DNA from: an uncultured Campylobacter sp.
GTDB taxonomy: Bacteria > Campylobacterota > Campylobacteria > Campylobacterales > Campylobacteraceae
Reading direction: 5' to 3'
DNA: 12,164 bases
NCBI GenBank assembly: GCA_937896205.1
Contig: CALBNA010000094.1
Location: forward strand, 1-12,164
Part shown: piece by piece, positions 1 to 7,429 of the stretch
Layout: every line of letters starts with the position of its first letter
Position numbering within the stretch: the stretch's first letter is position 1
The notes under the pieces: generated by a model
Database searches by the model: none
What the model was told of the DNA's origin: nothing
The model's input: only the letters and a program-made list of their open reading frames with translations
Made by a program: the position numbers and the translations under genes

Positions 1-265
1 CTTTTTCAGGCATCTCGAGATTTCTACTGACAGCAAAAATTTCAAGATAAATCGCCTCGATCGCAGCTTTATTTAAAAATGCAAAGTCCTGCCCCTCGAG
101 GCGGTTTAGGATCGCTCTTTCGCGCTCGGGGCGGTAGATCGCGCTGCCGCTGGTTTGCTTTAGCTCGCCGATCTTTCGCACGAAATTCATGCGCTCGTTT
201 AGGCGTCTTAGCACCTCGTCGTCGATCTTATCTATCTCGCTTCTAAGGTCGTTTATGTTTTGCAT
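1..265 (-). CDS. pheA: Chorismate mutase / prephenate dehydratase, N-terminal part (cut by left edge)
   Basis: Reading leftwards from the ATG at 265, 88 codons are open to the window edge. The protein starts MQNINDLRSEIDKIDDEVLR and continues with an all-helical AroQ-type chorismate mutase domain: an early Arg (R8), the LKQ segment and a YRPERE stretch that correspond to the usual substrate-binding helices. In Campylobacter this domain normally begins a bifunctional P-protein that converts chorismate to prephenate and then to phenylpyruvate for phenylalanine synthesis. The dehydratase and ACT domains would lie outside the window, so bifunctionality is inferred. A ribosome site GGGAG sits 5 bases before the ATG. 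The start is 9 bases after the lysA stop, so the gene is very likely co-transcribed with lysA. A stand-alone chorismate mutase cannot be excluded from this fragment. Confidence 0.88.
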   Translation of the reverse strand, partial: MQNINDLRSEIDKIDDEVLRRLNERMNFVRKIGELKQTSGSAIYRPERERAILNRLEGQDFAFLNKAAIEAIYLEIFAVSRNLEMPEK

Positions 266-274
266 TTTCGCTCC

Positions 275-1516
275 CTAGCCTAGAAATTCGCGCTCCAGCG
301 CCACGACGTCCTCAAAGCTCTCGCGGCGTCTTATCAAAAAGTCCTCGCCGCCTTTTACCGCGACCTCCGCGGCGCGTCCGCGAGTGTTGTAGTTGCTGCT
401 CATCGCAAAGCCGTATGCACCGGCTGATTTGATGACGACGAGATCGCCTGCGTTTAACGGCGGTAAATTTCGGTCTTTTGCGAGGAAATCTCCGCTCTCG
501 CAGATCGGCCCGACCACGTCGCAAGGGGTAAATTTGAGCTCTTCAAGCTGCTCTTTTTTGCACTCGCAAAGAGTCTTGCTGCCGCTAAGAGCGAAAATTT
601 TATGCCTAGCCTGATAAAGACTCGGGCGGATAAGGTCGTTCATCGCGCCGTCCACGACGACAAAGCGCTTTTCTTTATTAAATTTCTCGTAAAGCACACT
701 AGTTATAAAATATCCCGCGTTACCGACGATGAAGCGCCCCGGCTCGCAGACTACAGTGACATCCAGTCCGCTTAAATTTGCCAAAATGCCCTGCGCGTAT
801 TCGTATAGATCAGGCTCGCTCTCGTCGCCGTAAACGATACCTATGCCGCCGCCGACGTCAAAAAATTTGATGTCGATTTGCGCCGCCTTTAGCTCGCGAG
901 TCAAATTTGCCACGATCATTGCCGCTTCGATAACGGGCTTGATGTCGGTTAGCTGCGAGCCGATGTGGCTGTGGATGCCAACAGGCTCTAGATGCGGCGA
1001 GTTTTTAGCGTGCAGATACATTTTTTTGGCCGTTTGCAGATCTACTCCGAATTTATTTTCGTTTAGTCCGGTCGAGATATAAGGATGCGTCTTGGCATCG
1101 ATATCGGGATTTACGCGGATACTGATGCGAGCGGACTTTCCGAGCTGCTTTGCGATCGTTTCCAGGCGGTTCATCTCAGCTTCGCTTTCTAAATTTATCA
1201 TCAAGATTTCATTTTCCAGCGCAAATTTGAGCTCGTCGTCGCGCTTGCCCACGCCGCTTAGGATGATCTGATAGCTTTTAGCTCCGGCTAGCAACGCGCG
1301 CCTAACTTCACCCACGCTCACGCAGTCAAACCCGGCTCCAAGCCCGGCTAAAAATTTTAAAACGCTTAAATTTGAGTTTGCCTTAACGGCGTAGCATACG
1401 AGAGATTTTCTAGCGTGAAACGAGTTTTTTAGCGCTTCATAGCGGTGTGCCATGTAGTCAAAATCGTAAACGTAAAGAGGGGTGCCGTATTTTTGCGCCA
1501 AATTCGTAAAATCCAT
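275..1516 (-). CDS. lysA: Diaminopimelate decarboxylase
   Basis: A 413-residue fold-type III PLP enzyme that decarboxylates meso-diaminopimelate to lysine, the last step of the pathway, in the cytoplasm. Visible family marks: the PLP-binding lysine in CYAVKANSN (K45), HIGSQ at 184-188, the glycine loop VGGGIG at about 221-226 that holds the PLP phosphate, EPGR at 258-261, the CESGD motif at 339-343 whose Cys contributes across the dimer interface, and GAYGFAMSSNYN near 366-377. Length and motif order are normal for LysA, with no sign of damage. The ATG is preceded by AAGG at a 7-base spacing. It lies 55 bases downstream of the permease gene and 9 bases upstream of pheA. Arginine or ornithine decarboxylases of the same fold are less likely because the CESGD and C-terminal motifs are LysA-like. 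Confidence 0.97.
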   Translation of the reverse strand: MDFTNLAQKYGTPLYVYDFDYMAHRYEALKNSFHARKSLVCYAVKANSNLSVLKFLAGLGAGFDCVSVGEVRRALLAGAKSYQIILSGVGKRDDELKFALENEILMINLESEAEMNRLETIAKQLGKSARISIRVNPDIDAKTHPYISTGLNENKFGVDLQTAKKMYLHAKNSPHLEPVGIHSHIGSQLTDIKPVIEAAMIVANLTRELKAAQIDIKFFDVGGGIGIVYGDESEPDLYEYAQGILANLSGLDVTVVCEPGRFIVGNAGYFITSVLYEKFNKEKRFVVVDGAMNDLIRPSLYQARHKIFALSGSKTLCECKKEQLEELKFTPCDVVGPICESGDFLAKDRNLPPLNAGDLVVIKSAGAYGFAMSSNYNTRGRAAEVAVKGGEDFLIRRRESFEDVVALEREFLG

Positions 1517-1571
1517 AACCGACCTTGTTTAAAAATAGTTAGATTTTACAGAAATTTTGCCTAAATCTCTC

Positions 1572-2633
1572 TTAACGACTCCCAAAACGCAGATAAAAAG
1601 CGTAAGCACCGAGTAAAATAATCGGTAAAAGCACGCCGACCTCGGGCGAGACGACGCCGTTTCTAGCAAACCTCATCATCACAAAAAGCGCACCCCAGAC
1701 GCAAAGCGAGGCAATCGTAAAGATAAAGCTTTTTAAGGCGAGATTAAAAAATCGTCCGGTAATCGGCAAAAAATAGTAAATAATGAGCACCATAAACGGC
1801 GCAAAAAAAGGCGCAAAAGCGAGGTTATAAAGCGTAGTTTTGGTCGAATTTAGCCCGATACCCTCGTCCTTAAACGCCAAAATATAATCCACTGCATCAG
1901 GAATCGTGATCGCCGAGCTCTCCGCCGACGCGCTTTCTATCGTTTTTGGTTTAAAATTTTCAAGCGTTTTTAGCTCGCTTGGCGTTTTGATATCGAGTCC
2001 CTTTTCGCCAAGCTTAATATTTTGCGGCAAATTTACGATTTTAGCATTTTTTAAAAGCCACGCATCGTCTATAAACTTCCCGCTTTCGCCGAAGGTAGCG
2101 CTGCGCAAGTTGTTGCTGTCTATGTCAAATATTCGCACGTCTTTTGCCTCACCACTAATAGGATTTAGGCTATCCACATAGACAAATTTGCCTTCGAATT
2201 TTAAGAAAATATCCGAACTCGTACGCGATAAATTCGAGAGTTTCACGATGTTTCGCCCGTACTCGTAGGCGTAGGCAAAAGGTGTGAAATTTAGCCCGAC
2301 GTAAATAAACGTGATGGCAAGCGCGATGTAAAAAGGCGGCTTGATCAGGCGATTTTTATCGATACCGAGCGCATAAAAACTAACTAGCTCGTTACTGCGG
2401 ATCATGCTAAATTTGCTAGTTATGAGAGCAAAAATGAGCGCGAGCGGCAGGACGTAGTTTACCGCCGTGAGCGAGGTAAGGCCAAAATAAAGCAGCTTTA
2501 GGTTCGCGCTTGCGGGCATGTCTTTTAGGTTGGTTAGGATATCTATACCGACGTAAAAAAGCGTGAGCGCGACGAATAAAATCATGAAATATTTAAAATA
2601 AAGCCAGCCGACGTAACGCGCGTAAAGGTTCAT
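1572..2633 (-). CDS. LptF/LptG (YjgP/YjgQ) family permease
   Basis: A 353-residue membrane protein with the LptF/LptG layout. There are three N-terminal hydrophobic segments (about residues 13-34, 46-73 and 98-120), a polar beta-rich periplasmic region of about 140 residues (about 125-265), and three C-terminal hydrophobic segments (about 270-291, 301-320 and 330-348). Such proteins form the inner-membrane part of the LptB2FG transporter that extracts lipopolysaccharide or lipooligosaccharide and passes it to LptC/LptA. The family is clear from topology. I cannot decide between LptF and LptG, so no symbol is given; the second subunit and the LptB ATPase are not in this window. The ATG overlaps the stop of the upstream 112-codon ORF (ATGA). 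An AAAAGG ribosome site lies 6 bases upstream, inside that ORF. Transcription probably continues into lysA. Confidence 0.9.
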   Translation of the reverse strand: MNLYARYVGWLYFKYFMILFVALTLFYVGIDILTNLKDMPASANLKLLYFGLTSLTAVNYVLPLALIFALITSKFSMIRSNELVSFYALGIDKNRLIKPPFYIALAITFIYVGLNFTPFAYAYEYGRNIVKLSNLSRTSSDIFLKFEGKFVYVDSLNPISGEAKDVRIFDIDSNNLRSATFGESGKFIDDAWLLKNAKIVNLPQNIKLGEKGLDIKTPSELKTLENFKPKTIESASAESSAITIPDAVDYILAFKDEGIGLNSTKTTLYNLAFAPFFAPFMVLIIYYFLPITGRFFNLALKSFIFTIASLCVWGALFVMMRFARNGVVSPEVGVLLPIILLGAYAFYLRFGSR

Positions 2634-2968
2634 TTATGGCCTTTTAAATCAAATTTTGCGTACGCGGGGCATCGGACAAGATCGAAGCTCTCAAAAGTAC
2701 TAAATTTAAACAGCTCTGTTTTTCGCGTGAAATTTAATAAATATAAGACTCTAGATAAAAGACAAGCCTGCGAAAAAACAGCATTTTTCGTAAATTTTAT
2801 AAATTTGCTAGTAAAATTTTTAAGTAAATTTATAAAATTTGCTGTAAAGAAAATTAGGAGCAAGGCTTTAAATTTGGACTCTAAATTTAACCGATTTTCG
2901 AGCGCTTTAAAAAGCCGCAAAATTTGAGAAACCGCAAAAGTCGCAAATACCAAATTTAACCCTCTCAC
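2630..2968 (-). CDS. Hypothetical 112-residue AT-rich ORF between pth and the permease
   Basis: I do not recognise this protein. For a real gene: it starts at a GTG overlapping the pth stop (GTGA), has AAAAGG 6 bases upstream, stays open for 112 codons in very AT-rich DNA, and its TGA overlaps the permease ATG (ATGA). Against: composition is lopsided (17 Phe, 20 Leu and 12 Lys of 112), GC is about 28% over 2701-2940 by hand count against mid-40s around it, and the opposite strand is also open for 66 codons. Much of the Lys-Phe and Asn-Phe content comes from repeated AAATTT words. There is one hydrophobic stretch near residues 34-49 but no clear signal peptide or domain. It could be a small basic membrane-associated protein, a decayed gene, or a spacer read through by coupled ribosomes. 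Confidence 0.4.
   Translation of the reverse strand: MRGLNLVFATFAVSQILRLFKALENRLNLESKFKALLLIFFTANFINLLKNFTSKFIKFTKNAVFSQACLLSRVLYLLNFTRKTELFKFSTFESFDLVRCPAYAKFDLKGHK
2790..2843. repeat. Imperfect 20-base direct repeat in AT-rich spacer
   Basis: The 20 bases at 2790-2809 recur at 2824-2843 with 17 of 20 positions identical; both begin GTAAATTT and end ATTTGCT. The offset is 34 bases, not a multiple of three, so the repeat does not give a repeated peptide in the overlapping ORF. Each unit is built from AAATTT half-palindromes and could also fold weakly on itself. It may reflect only low-complexity expansion. Confidence 0.5.
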
Positions 2969-3525
2969 AAAATACCTTTTTTGGTTGAGAATTTTTGCGA
3001 AACGGCGTCGATATCAGTTTTTATAAGCTCATTTAGCGCGTTTTCACAGTAGTCCAAAATTTTTTCCAGCCCCTCTTTTTCCTCTGCGTTAAATTCGCCA
3101 AGTACGTGGCCGGTTACCGCACTTTCGCCTTTATGCGCGCTTCTACCGATACCGATACGCACGCGCTCGTAGTCTGCACCCATTAACGCGTCGATTGATT
3201 TTAGCCCGTTATGCCCGCCGTTTCCGCCGCCCTTTTTAAATTTAACAACGCCGAAATTTAGATCAAGGTCATCATGAATCACGATAATGCGCTCAGGCTT
3301 GTAAAAATCTGCGACGGCTTTTACGCTTCGTCCGCTTAGGTTCATAAAAGTTGTCGGTTTTAAAAAAAGTAAATTTTGAAATTTGAACAGCTCGCCTTGA
3401 AATTTGGCCGAGCTTACATCCGTAAAATTTGAGTTTTTGAGTCTATCTATCAGCATAAAGCCGACGTTGTGTCTTGTTTTGGAGTACTCTGGACCGGGAT
3501 TCCCCAGTCCAACTATGAGTATCAA
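2965..3525 (-). CDS. pth: Peptidyl-tRNA hydrolase
   Basis: A 186-residue cytoplasmic enzyme that cleaves peptidyl-tRNA released from stalled ribosomes and so recycles tRNA. The family marks are intact: N9 in the VGLGNPG start, the catalytic His in RHNVGF (H19), N62 in PTTFMNLSG, the HDDLDL acid group with D86, and the [12 protein letters not shown] loop with N106. Length matches bacterial Pth. The start is taken as TTG at 3525 because the conserved N-terminal strand [11 protein letters not shown] begins there and AAGG lies 6 bases upstream, overlapping the rplY stop. The gap to rplY is 8 bases, a pairing common in bacteria because both products serve translation. The C-terminus (TKKGIL) overlaps the start of the next ORF. 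Confidence 0.97.
   Translation of the reverse strand: MILIVGLGNPGPEYSKTRHNVGFMLIDRLKNSNFTDVSSAKFQGELFKFQNLLFLKPTTFMNLSGRSVKAVADFYKPERIIVIHDDLDLNFGVVKFKKGGGNGGHNGLKSIDALMGADYERVRIGIGRSAHKGESAVTGHVLGEFNAEEKEGLEKILDYCENALNELIKTDIDAVSQKFSTKKGIL
2975..2980 (-). promoter_or_regulatory. Candidate ribosome binding site for the GTG start at 2968
   Basis: AAAAGG ends 6 bases before the GTG, at ideal spacing. It lies inside the Lys-Lys-Gly codons near the end of pth, so it could exist only because of pth coding. It is the main reason to consider the GTG start real. Confidence 0.4.
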
Positions 3526-3531
3526 GGCTAG

Positions 3532-3535
3532 CCTT
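3532..3535 (-). promoter_or_regulatory. Ribosome binding site supporting the TTG start of pth
   Basis: AAGG, sharing bases with the TAA stop of rplY, sits 6 bases before the TTG at 3525. No ATG or GTG nearby would preserve the conserved Pth N-terminus, so this site decides the start. Confidence 0.6.
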
Positions 3536-4070
3536 ATTTAGCTTTTATTACGCCTAGAACCGCTACGCGGTCAGCATCGATCATAGTAACGCCCGCAGGA
3601 ACGGTTATATCGCGCACCAGAACAGTGTCGTCTATATCAAGACCGCTAACGTCTATGTCGAATGAATTCGGCAAATTTTCAGCCGTGCATTTTACGGCTA
3701 AGCGTCTTTTTGAGACGATCAAAACGCCTTTATTTTTTAGACCCACAGGAGTTCCATAAGGTTTAACCGGAATCATATACTTTGAGACGACGCCTGGAAG
3801 CGCAACCTTTAAATCAACGTGTTTTAGCGCGTTTGTAACAGGGTCTTTTTGGTATTCGACTACTACGACTTTCAAGGTTTTTCCGCCCACTTTTACGTCA
3901 AACGCAAGGCTCTCTTTTTTGCGAACCTCTTTTATAAAATCATTAATTTTAAAAGCGGCCTGCACGTTCTCTAATCCCTTGCCGTAAATGTTGGCGATTA
4001 GATAACCATCTCTTCTCAAGGCTTTTGACGCCTTTTTACCGATACTCTCTCTAACGATACCTTCTAACAT
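3534..4070 (-). CDS. rplY: 50S ribosomal protein L25, Ctc/TL5 type
   Basis: A 178-residue protein of the general stress protein Ctc family, which binds 5S rRNA in the large ribosomal subunit. The N-terminal L25 beta-barrel covers about residues 1-90 ([20 protein letters not shown], then a Gly-Tyr-Leu-Ile-Ala-Asn-Ile-Tyr-Gly segment). The C-terminal TL5 domain covers about 95-178, with the [15 protein letters not shown] and AENLP segments typical of the longer form. E. coli L25 lacks the second domain; this long form is usual in Campylobacterota. The ATG is preceded by AAAGGA at good spacing. It has a 58-base leader after pilT, one of only two gaps over 50 bases here, so this may be where a separate promoter drives rplY-pth and the genes beyond. 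Confidence 0.96.
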   Translation of the reverse strand: MLEGIVRESIGKKASKALRRDGYLIANIYGKGLENVQAAFKINDFIKEVRKKESLAFDVKVGGKTLKVVVVEYQKDPVTNALKHVDLKVALPGVVSKYMIPVKPYGTPVGLKNKGVLIVSKRRLAVKCTAENLPNSFDIDVSGLDIDDTVLVRDITVPAGVTMIDADRVAVLGVIKAK

Positions 4071-4099
4071 CGTTTTCCTTTCTTGAAAAATAGAAGCCG

Positions 4100-4120
4100 A
4101 TGATACCCAAATTTATATAA
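4100..4120 (-). promoter_or_regulatory. Possible sigma-70 promoter upstream of rplY
   Basis: In the 58-base gap after pilT, the minus strand reads an AT-rich run followed by GGGTATCAT. TATCAT (4105-4100) matches TATAAT at five of six positions and would give a leader of about 23 bases. Campylobacter promoters have a weak -35 box and rely on AT-rich upstream DNA, which fits, but one hexamer is weak evidence. Confidence 0.28.
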
Positions 4121-4128
4121 ATTTCGCC

Positions 4129-6423
4129 TTACTTGATATCTTTGAGCGCAATAACTTCGCTTTGAAATTCTTTTAAAAGCTCGGCGTCCTCTTCGATAGA
4201 GGCAACCATAGCTCTTTTTTTAGCAAGGTCAGCGCTCTTGATTTTGATATCGAGGTTTTCCCTTCTACTGGCGCTTTTTAGCGCTTCTTCTTTTGTTATA
4301 ATTCCCGAAGTATACATGTCAAGCAAATGCTGCTCAAAGGTCTGCATTCCGTAGGTATTTTTACTTTGTTCTATCGCGTCGTAAATTTCGCTATCTCTAT
4401 CTTCTAAGATCATATCTCTTATTCTTATGTTTTTTACCATTATTTCGCAAGCAACGCGGCGTTTGCCGGTCGTAGTCACGACAAGGCGCTGAGATATGAT
4501 AGCCTCCGCAACCGAGGCAAAGGTCATCCTTATGCGGTTTTGTTCCTCTTTAGGAAACATATTTATAACGCGGCCGATAGTTTCTTTAGCATCAAGGGTG
4601 TGAAGTGTAGCAAGCACCAAGTGGCCGGTTTCCGCAGCGTTTATCGCGGTTCTAACAGTCTCCAGGTCTCTCATCTCGCCCACAAATATAACATCCGGAT
4701 CCTCACGCAAAGAGGCTCTTAACGCGTCGGCAAAGCTATCGACGTCTTGGCCGATACCGCGCTGATTTATTACGCTTTTGTCGTCGTTATATATAAACTC
4801 GATCGGATCTTCGATAGTGACGATGTGGTAGTTTTTCGTGTGATTTAGGTGGTTTATCATGCTAGCTAGTGTCGTCGTTTTACCGCTACCGGTAGGTCCC
4901 GTTACTAGGACGATACCTCTATTTACTTTATTGCAAAGCTTTTCAATAACCGGCGGCAATAAAAGCTCAGACATTGTAGGAATTTTCGTCGGGATCGTTC
5001 TAAATACGAAAGATACGCCATCCATCTGCAAAAAGACGTTTGAACGGAAACGGTAGTCGTCGTTTAATTTATATGTAAAATCCACGCTCTTTCTTTTCAT
5101 AAGATTGTAATAATTCGCCCCTAAAATCTCCTTTGCAAGTAGTATCGAACTATCGTAATCTAAAATTTTATCGCCCATCGTAAATATCTCGCCGTTAAAT
5201 CTACCGCGAACTACTTTGTTGGATTTTACGTGCAAGTCGCTACCGCCAAGCTCGATAAGTTTTGCTAGATACCCATCCAGTATAACCTTCATTTCGGCTT
5301 TTTTTTCGTTCTCTTCGTCGCTCTGCGGCACCGTGGTTCTAATCGGCGTCCCGAAAGTTTCATCTTCCATACCGATGCCAAGCTCGGCTAAAAGCGCCGC
5401 CCTGTCCTTGTATTTAACCGGTCGCGCTTCAGGTTTTTTTAATGTATTTGTTTGGTTTTCTTGCTTATCGTTTATAGTTTGCGCTTGCGCCGCAACTTTA
5501 TTTGCGGCAGTTTGCATTTGTGTGAAATTCGGCTCTAAATTTTGCGCTTGCGATTCACGCAAATTTATGGATTCGTCGATATTTTTTTGCTCTTTATTTT
5601 GCCGATCATCTCCAAAACCTACGTTTAAATTCGGCTGCACAGGGATTGCGTTTATCTCGTTTTTGTCGCTGGCGCCATCGTTATTGATTGTGCCGATTTT
5701 ATCCTCTATATCTTTATTTTCTTCATCTTGAACTATGCTAAATTCGTTTTGGAAAAAGTCTAAAATTTGATCCTTTTCGCTAGGGTGCTGTTGCATGCCG
5801 ACCTCTTTTTGCGTAAATTTAATACCTAAATCATCCAAACTTACGTTATCTCCGCCAAATTTTACATCCGGCGTTTCATCGCAAATCGACTGATCTTGCG
5901 CCGTAGCTTTCGCAGTCTCGTCAAACTCATCTTTTTTTGGCGACATCTCGTCCAGTGCGTCTATTTCGCTCAGTGCTTCGTTGATAGCTTGGAGATTTTC
6001 GCTTAGCTCGTTTTTTTTTGCTTCCAAATCACCGGGCTCGATAAAACCGTCAAATTTGACGGCTTCCGCCGCTTCTTTGATTTTTACGGGCTCGTCGTCT
6101 ATGGGTTTGAGAGCAGGCAGGTTCTCAAAATCAAAATTTTGTCCAAATTTAAACACGGGCTCATGATCGCTCAAATTTTTATCTTTAACTTCGCCGATCT
6201 TCTGCTCATCTTTTTCAGATTTTAGCTCTATTATTTGCTCTTCTTGCGAATCTTCTTTATTTTTATCTCTTATTTTTTGTATATCGTTTTTTACCGCATT
6301 CGCTCTTAGATTTATGATGCGCTCAAGTTCGTCGTCCCTGGTGTCAAATTTAATACTAGAACCGATAGGCTCGTAGTCCATTGCATCTTCTTGCTGCGAC
6401 GAAGTAAATCTCAAAGGCTTCAT
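4129..6423 (-). CDS. PilT-type secretion ATPase with ~370-residue acidic N-terminal extension
   Basis: A 764-residue protein in two halves. Residues from about 375 to the end form a complete PilT/PilB-family hexameric ATPase: a PAS-like N-domain with SDLHVKSN (395-402), Walker A GPTGSGKT (509-516), the Asp box TIEDPIEF (536-543), Walker B DPDVIFVGEMRD (575-586), the His box with H601 and H608, and a PilT-like C-domain around NIRIRDMI and YGMQTFEQ. PilT ATPases usually retract type IV pili or related competence fibres. They are commonly about 340-380 residues, so the first 370 residues are extra. That half is acidic, rich in Asp, Glu, Asn and Gln, with no recognisable domain and repeated V/I-K-F-G/D motifs. 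The ATG at 6423 overlaps the tal stop (ATGA); Met15 (6381) is a possible alternative, and neither start has a strong ribosome site. No other pilus gene is in the window, so the machine it drives is unknown. Confidence 0.88.
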   Translation of the reverse strand: MKPLRFTSSQQEDAMDYEPIGSSIKFDTRDDELERIINLRANAVKNDIQKIRDKNKEDSQEEQIIELKSEKDEQKIGEVKDKNLSDHEPVFKFGQNFDFENLPALKPIDDEPVKIKEAAEAVKFDGFIEPGDLEAKKNELSENLQAINEALSEIDALDEMSPKKDEFDETAKATAQDQSICDETPDVKFGGDNVSLDDLGIKFTQKEVGMQQHPSEKDQILDFFQNEFSIVQDEENKDIEDKIGTINNDGASDKNEINAIPVQPNLNVGFGDDRQNKEQKNIDESINLRESQAQNLEPNFTQMQTAANKVAAQAQTINDKQENQTNTLKKPEARPVKYKDRAALLAELGIGMEDETFGTPIRTTVPQSDEENEKKAEMKVILDGYLAKLIELGGSDLHVKSNKVVRGRFNGEIFTMGDKILDYDSSILLAKEILGANYYNLMKRKSVDFTYKLNDDYRFRSNVFLQMDGVSFVFRTIPTKIPTMSELLLPPVIEKLCNKVNRGIVLVTGPTGSGKTTTLASMINHLNHTKNYHIVTIEDPIEFIYNDDKSVINQRGIGQDVDSFADALRASLREDPDVIFVGEMRDLETVRTAINAAETGHLVLATLHTLDAKETIGRVINMFPKEEQNRIRMTFASVAEAIISQRLVVTTTGKRRVACEIMVKNIRIRDMILEDRDSEIYDAIEQSKNTYGMQTFEQHLLDMYTSGIITKEEALKSASRRENLDIKIKSADLAKKRAMVASIEEDAELLKEFQSEVIALKDIK

Positions 6424-7415
6424 TTAAGCGCTTTCATTATGTCTTCAAATGCCGTCACGAACTGCTTCAAGCCGTCGTTTAGCAAGTCTTTGTAAACCTT
6501 CTCCATGTCTATATCGGCTCTTTTTACCACGCCGAAAAATTTCTCTATGCTGTCGTCGCTGACGGCGGTTTTAGGTTCGTTTTTACCCGCTATAAACGCT
6601 TTAATAGTATCAAGCGGAGCCGTATTTACCGCGTTTTGATACATAAGCTCTTTTACGTAATAATCCTTTGCCAGCTCATCGCCCTTTACGCCCGTGCTAG
6701 CAAACAGCGCACGCGTCGTCGGCAAGCTTCTGTTTTCTATGATTTTATAAATTTTAGTCGCGTTCATGATGCCGATTTGGCCCGTCGGTAGCGAGTTCTC
6801 GCGCATTTTTTCATCTAGCAAGCGATCAAACCTGCTAACAAAAATGCTAATCACGCTTTTTGGTAGCGGCGTTAGCGGAAATTTTTTCTCATAAGCTTTC
6901 ACGCCCTCTTCAAAAGCGTCCAAACACGCTACGGCTTGCTCCGGCGAGAAAATCAGCGTCGCGTTTACTGCGATACCGCGCGCGGTTAATGCGCCCATAG
7001 CCTCAAAGCCCGCTTTTGTCGCGGGAATTTTGATCATGACGTTTGGCATACCGATCTCCGCGTGTAGCCTAGCGCCCTCATCCACCGTAGCTGCGGCGTT
7101 ATCGCAAAAGCTAGGATCGACCTCGATACTAACAAACCCGTCGTCGCCGTTTGCGTAATGCCTCAAAAGCTTTGTCGCAGCTATCTTAATGTCTTGCACC
7201 GCAAGCGCCTCGTAAAGCGCCTTTGGGTACTTTTTGCCCATTTGGCCGATGACGTCTTTGTATGAGTCCGACAAAAACGCGGCTTTAAAGATGGACGGGT
7301 TTGAGGTCACGCCGTTAATAGCGCCTATTTGAAGTAAATTTTTAAACTCGTCTTGCAAAAAGTCGCGCTCGATAAAGTCACACCACAATGAAAAATTTAT
7401 ATCGTTATTAAACAT
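6420..7415 (-). CDS. tal: Transaldolase
   Basis: A 331-residue TIM-barrel enzyme of the non-oxidative pentose phosphate pathway. It moves a dihydroxyacetone unit from sedoheptulose 7-phosphate to glyceraldehyde 3-phosphate. Seen in the sequence: the NGVTSNPSIF motif (34-43), the Schiff-base lysine in NVMIKIPAT (K129), GIAVNATLIFS near 147-157, SVISIFVSRFDRLLD near 189-203, and a late ALFASTGVK segment. Length and motifs fit the longer Mycobacterium/Campylobacter-like transaldolases rather than the short fructose-6-phosphate aldolase group. It starts 14 bases after serB with GGCGAG upstream, and its TGA overlaps the ATG of the pilT-like gene, so translation of the two is probably coupled. Why a sugar enzyme is coupled to a motor ATPase is not obvious; simple operon packing is the plain explanation. 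Confidence 0.95.
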   Translation of the reverse strand: MFNNDINFSLWCDFIERDFLQDEFKNLLQIGAINGVTSNPSIFKAAFLSDSYKDVIGQMGKKYPKALYEALAVQDIKIAATKLLRHYANGDDGFVSIEVDPSFCDNAAATVDEGARLHAEIGMPNVMIKIPATKAGFEAMGALTARGIAVNATLIFSPEQAVACLDAFEEGVKAYEKKFPLTPLPKSVISIFVSRFDRLLDEKMRENSLPTGQIGIMNATKIYKIIENRSLPTTRALFASTGVKGDELAKDYYVKELMYQNAVNTAPLDTIKAFIAGKNEPKTAVSDDSIEKFFGVVKRADIDMEKVYKDLLNDGLKQFVTAFEDIMKALK

Positions 7416-7429
7416 TTTTTCTCGCCTTT

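Noticed and set aside
1533..1571. Possible promoter before lysA (TGTAAAAT on the minus strand)
   Set aside because: TAAAAT resembles a -10 box, but such words are common in this DNA and no -35-like sequence is placed well. It is not strong enough to list.
1517..1571. Terminator between the permease gene and lysA
   Set aside because: I could not find a GC-rich stem followed by a T-run on the minus strand, so read-through into lysA is more likely.
2727..2927. 66-codon open frame on the plus strand inside the AT-rich spacer
   Set aside because: It opposes every other gene and its Lys/Phe-rich content simply mirrors the palindromic AAATTT words. I saw no convincing support for it.
5216..5731. 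171-codon open frame on the plus strand within the PilT extension
   Set aside because: It is the complement of a well-supported coding region, rich in Ser and Phe as expected from an antisense reading, with no recognisable domain.
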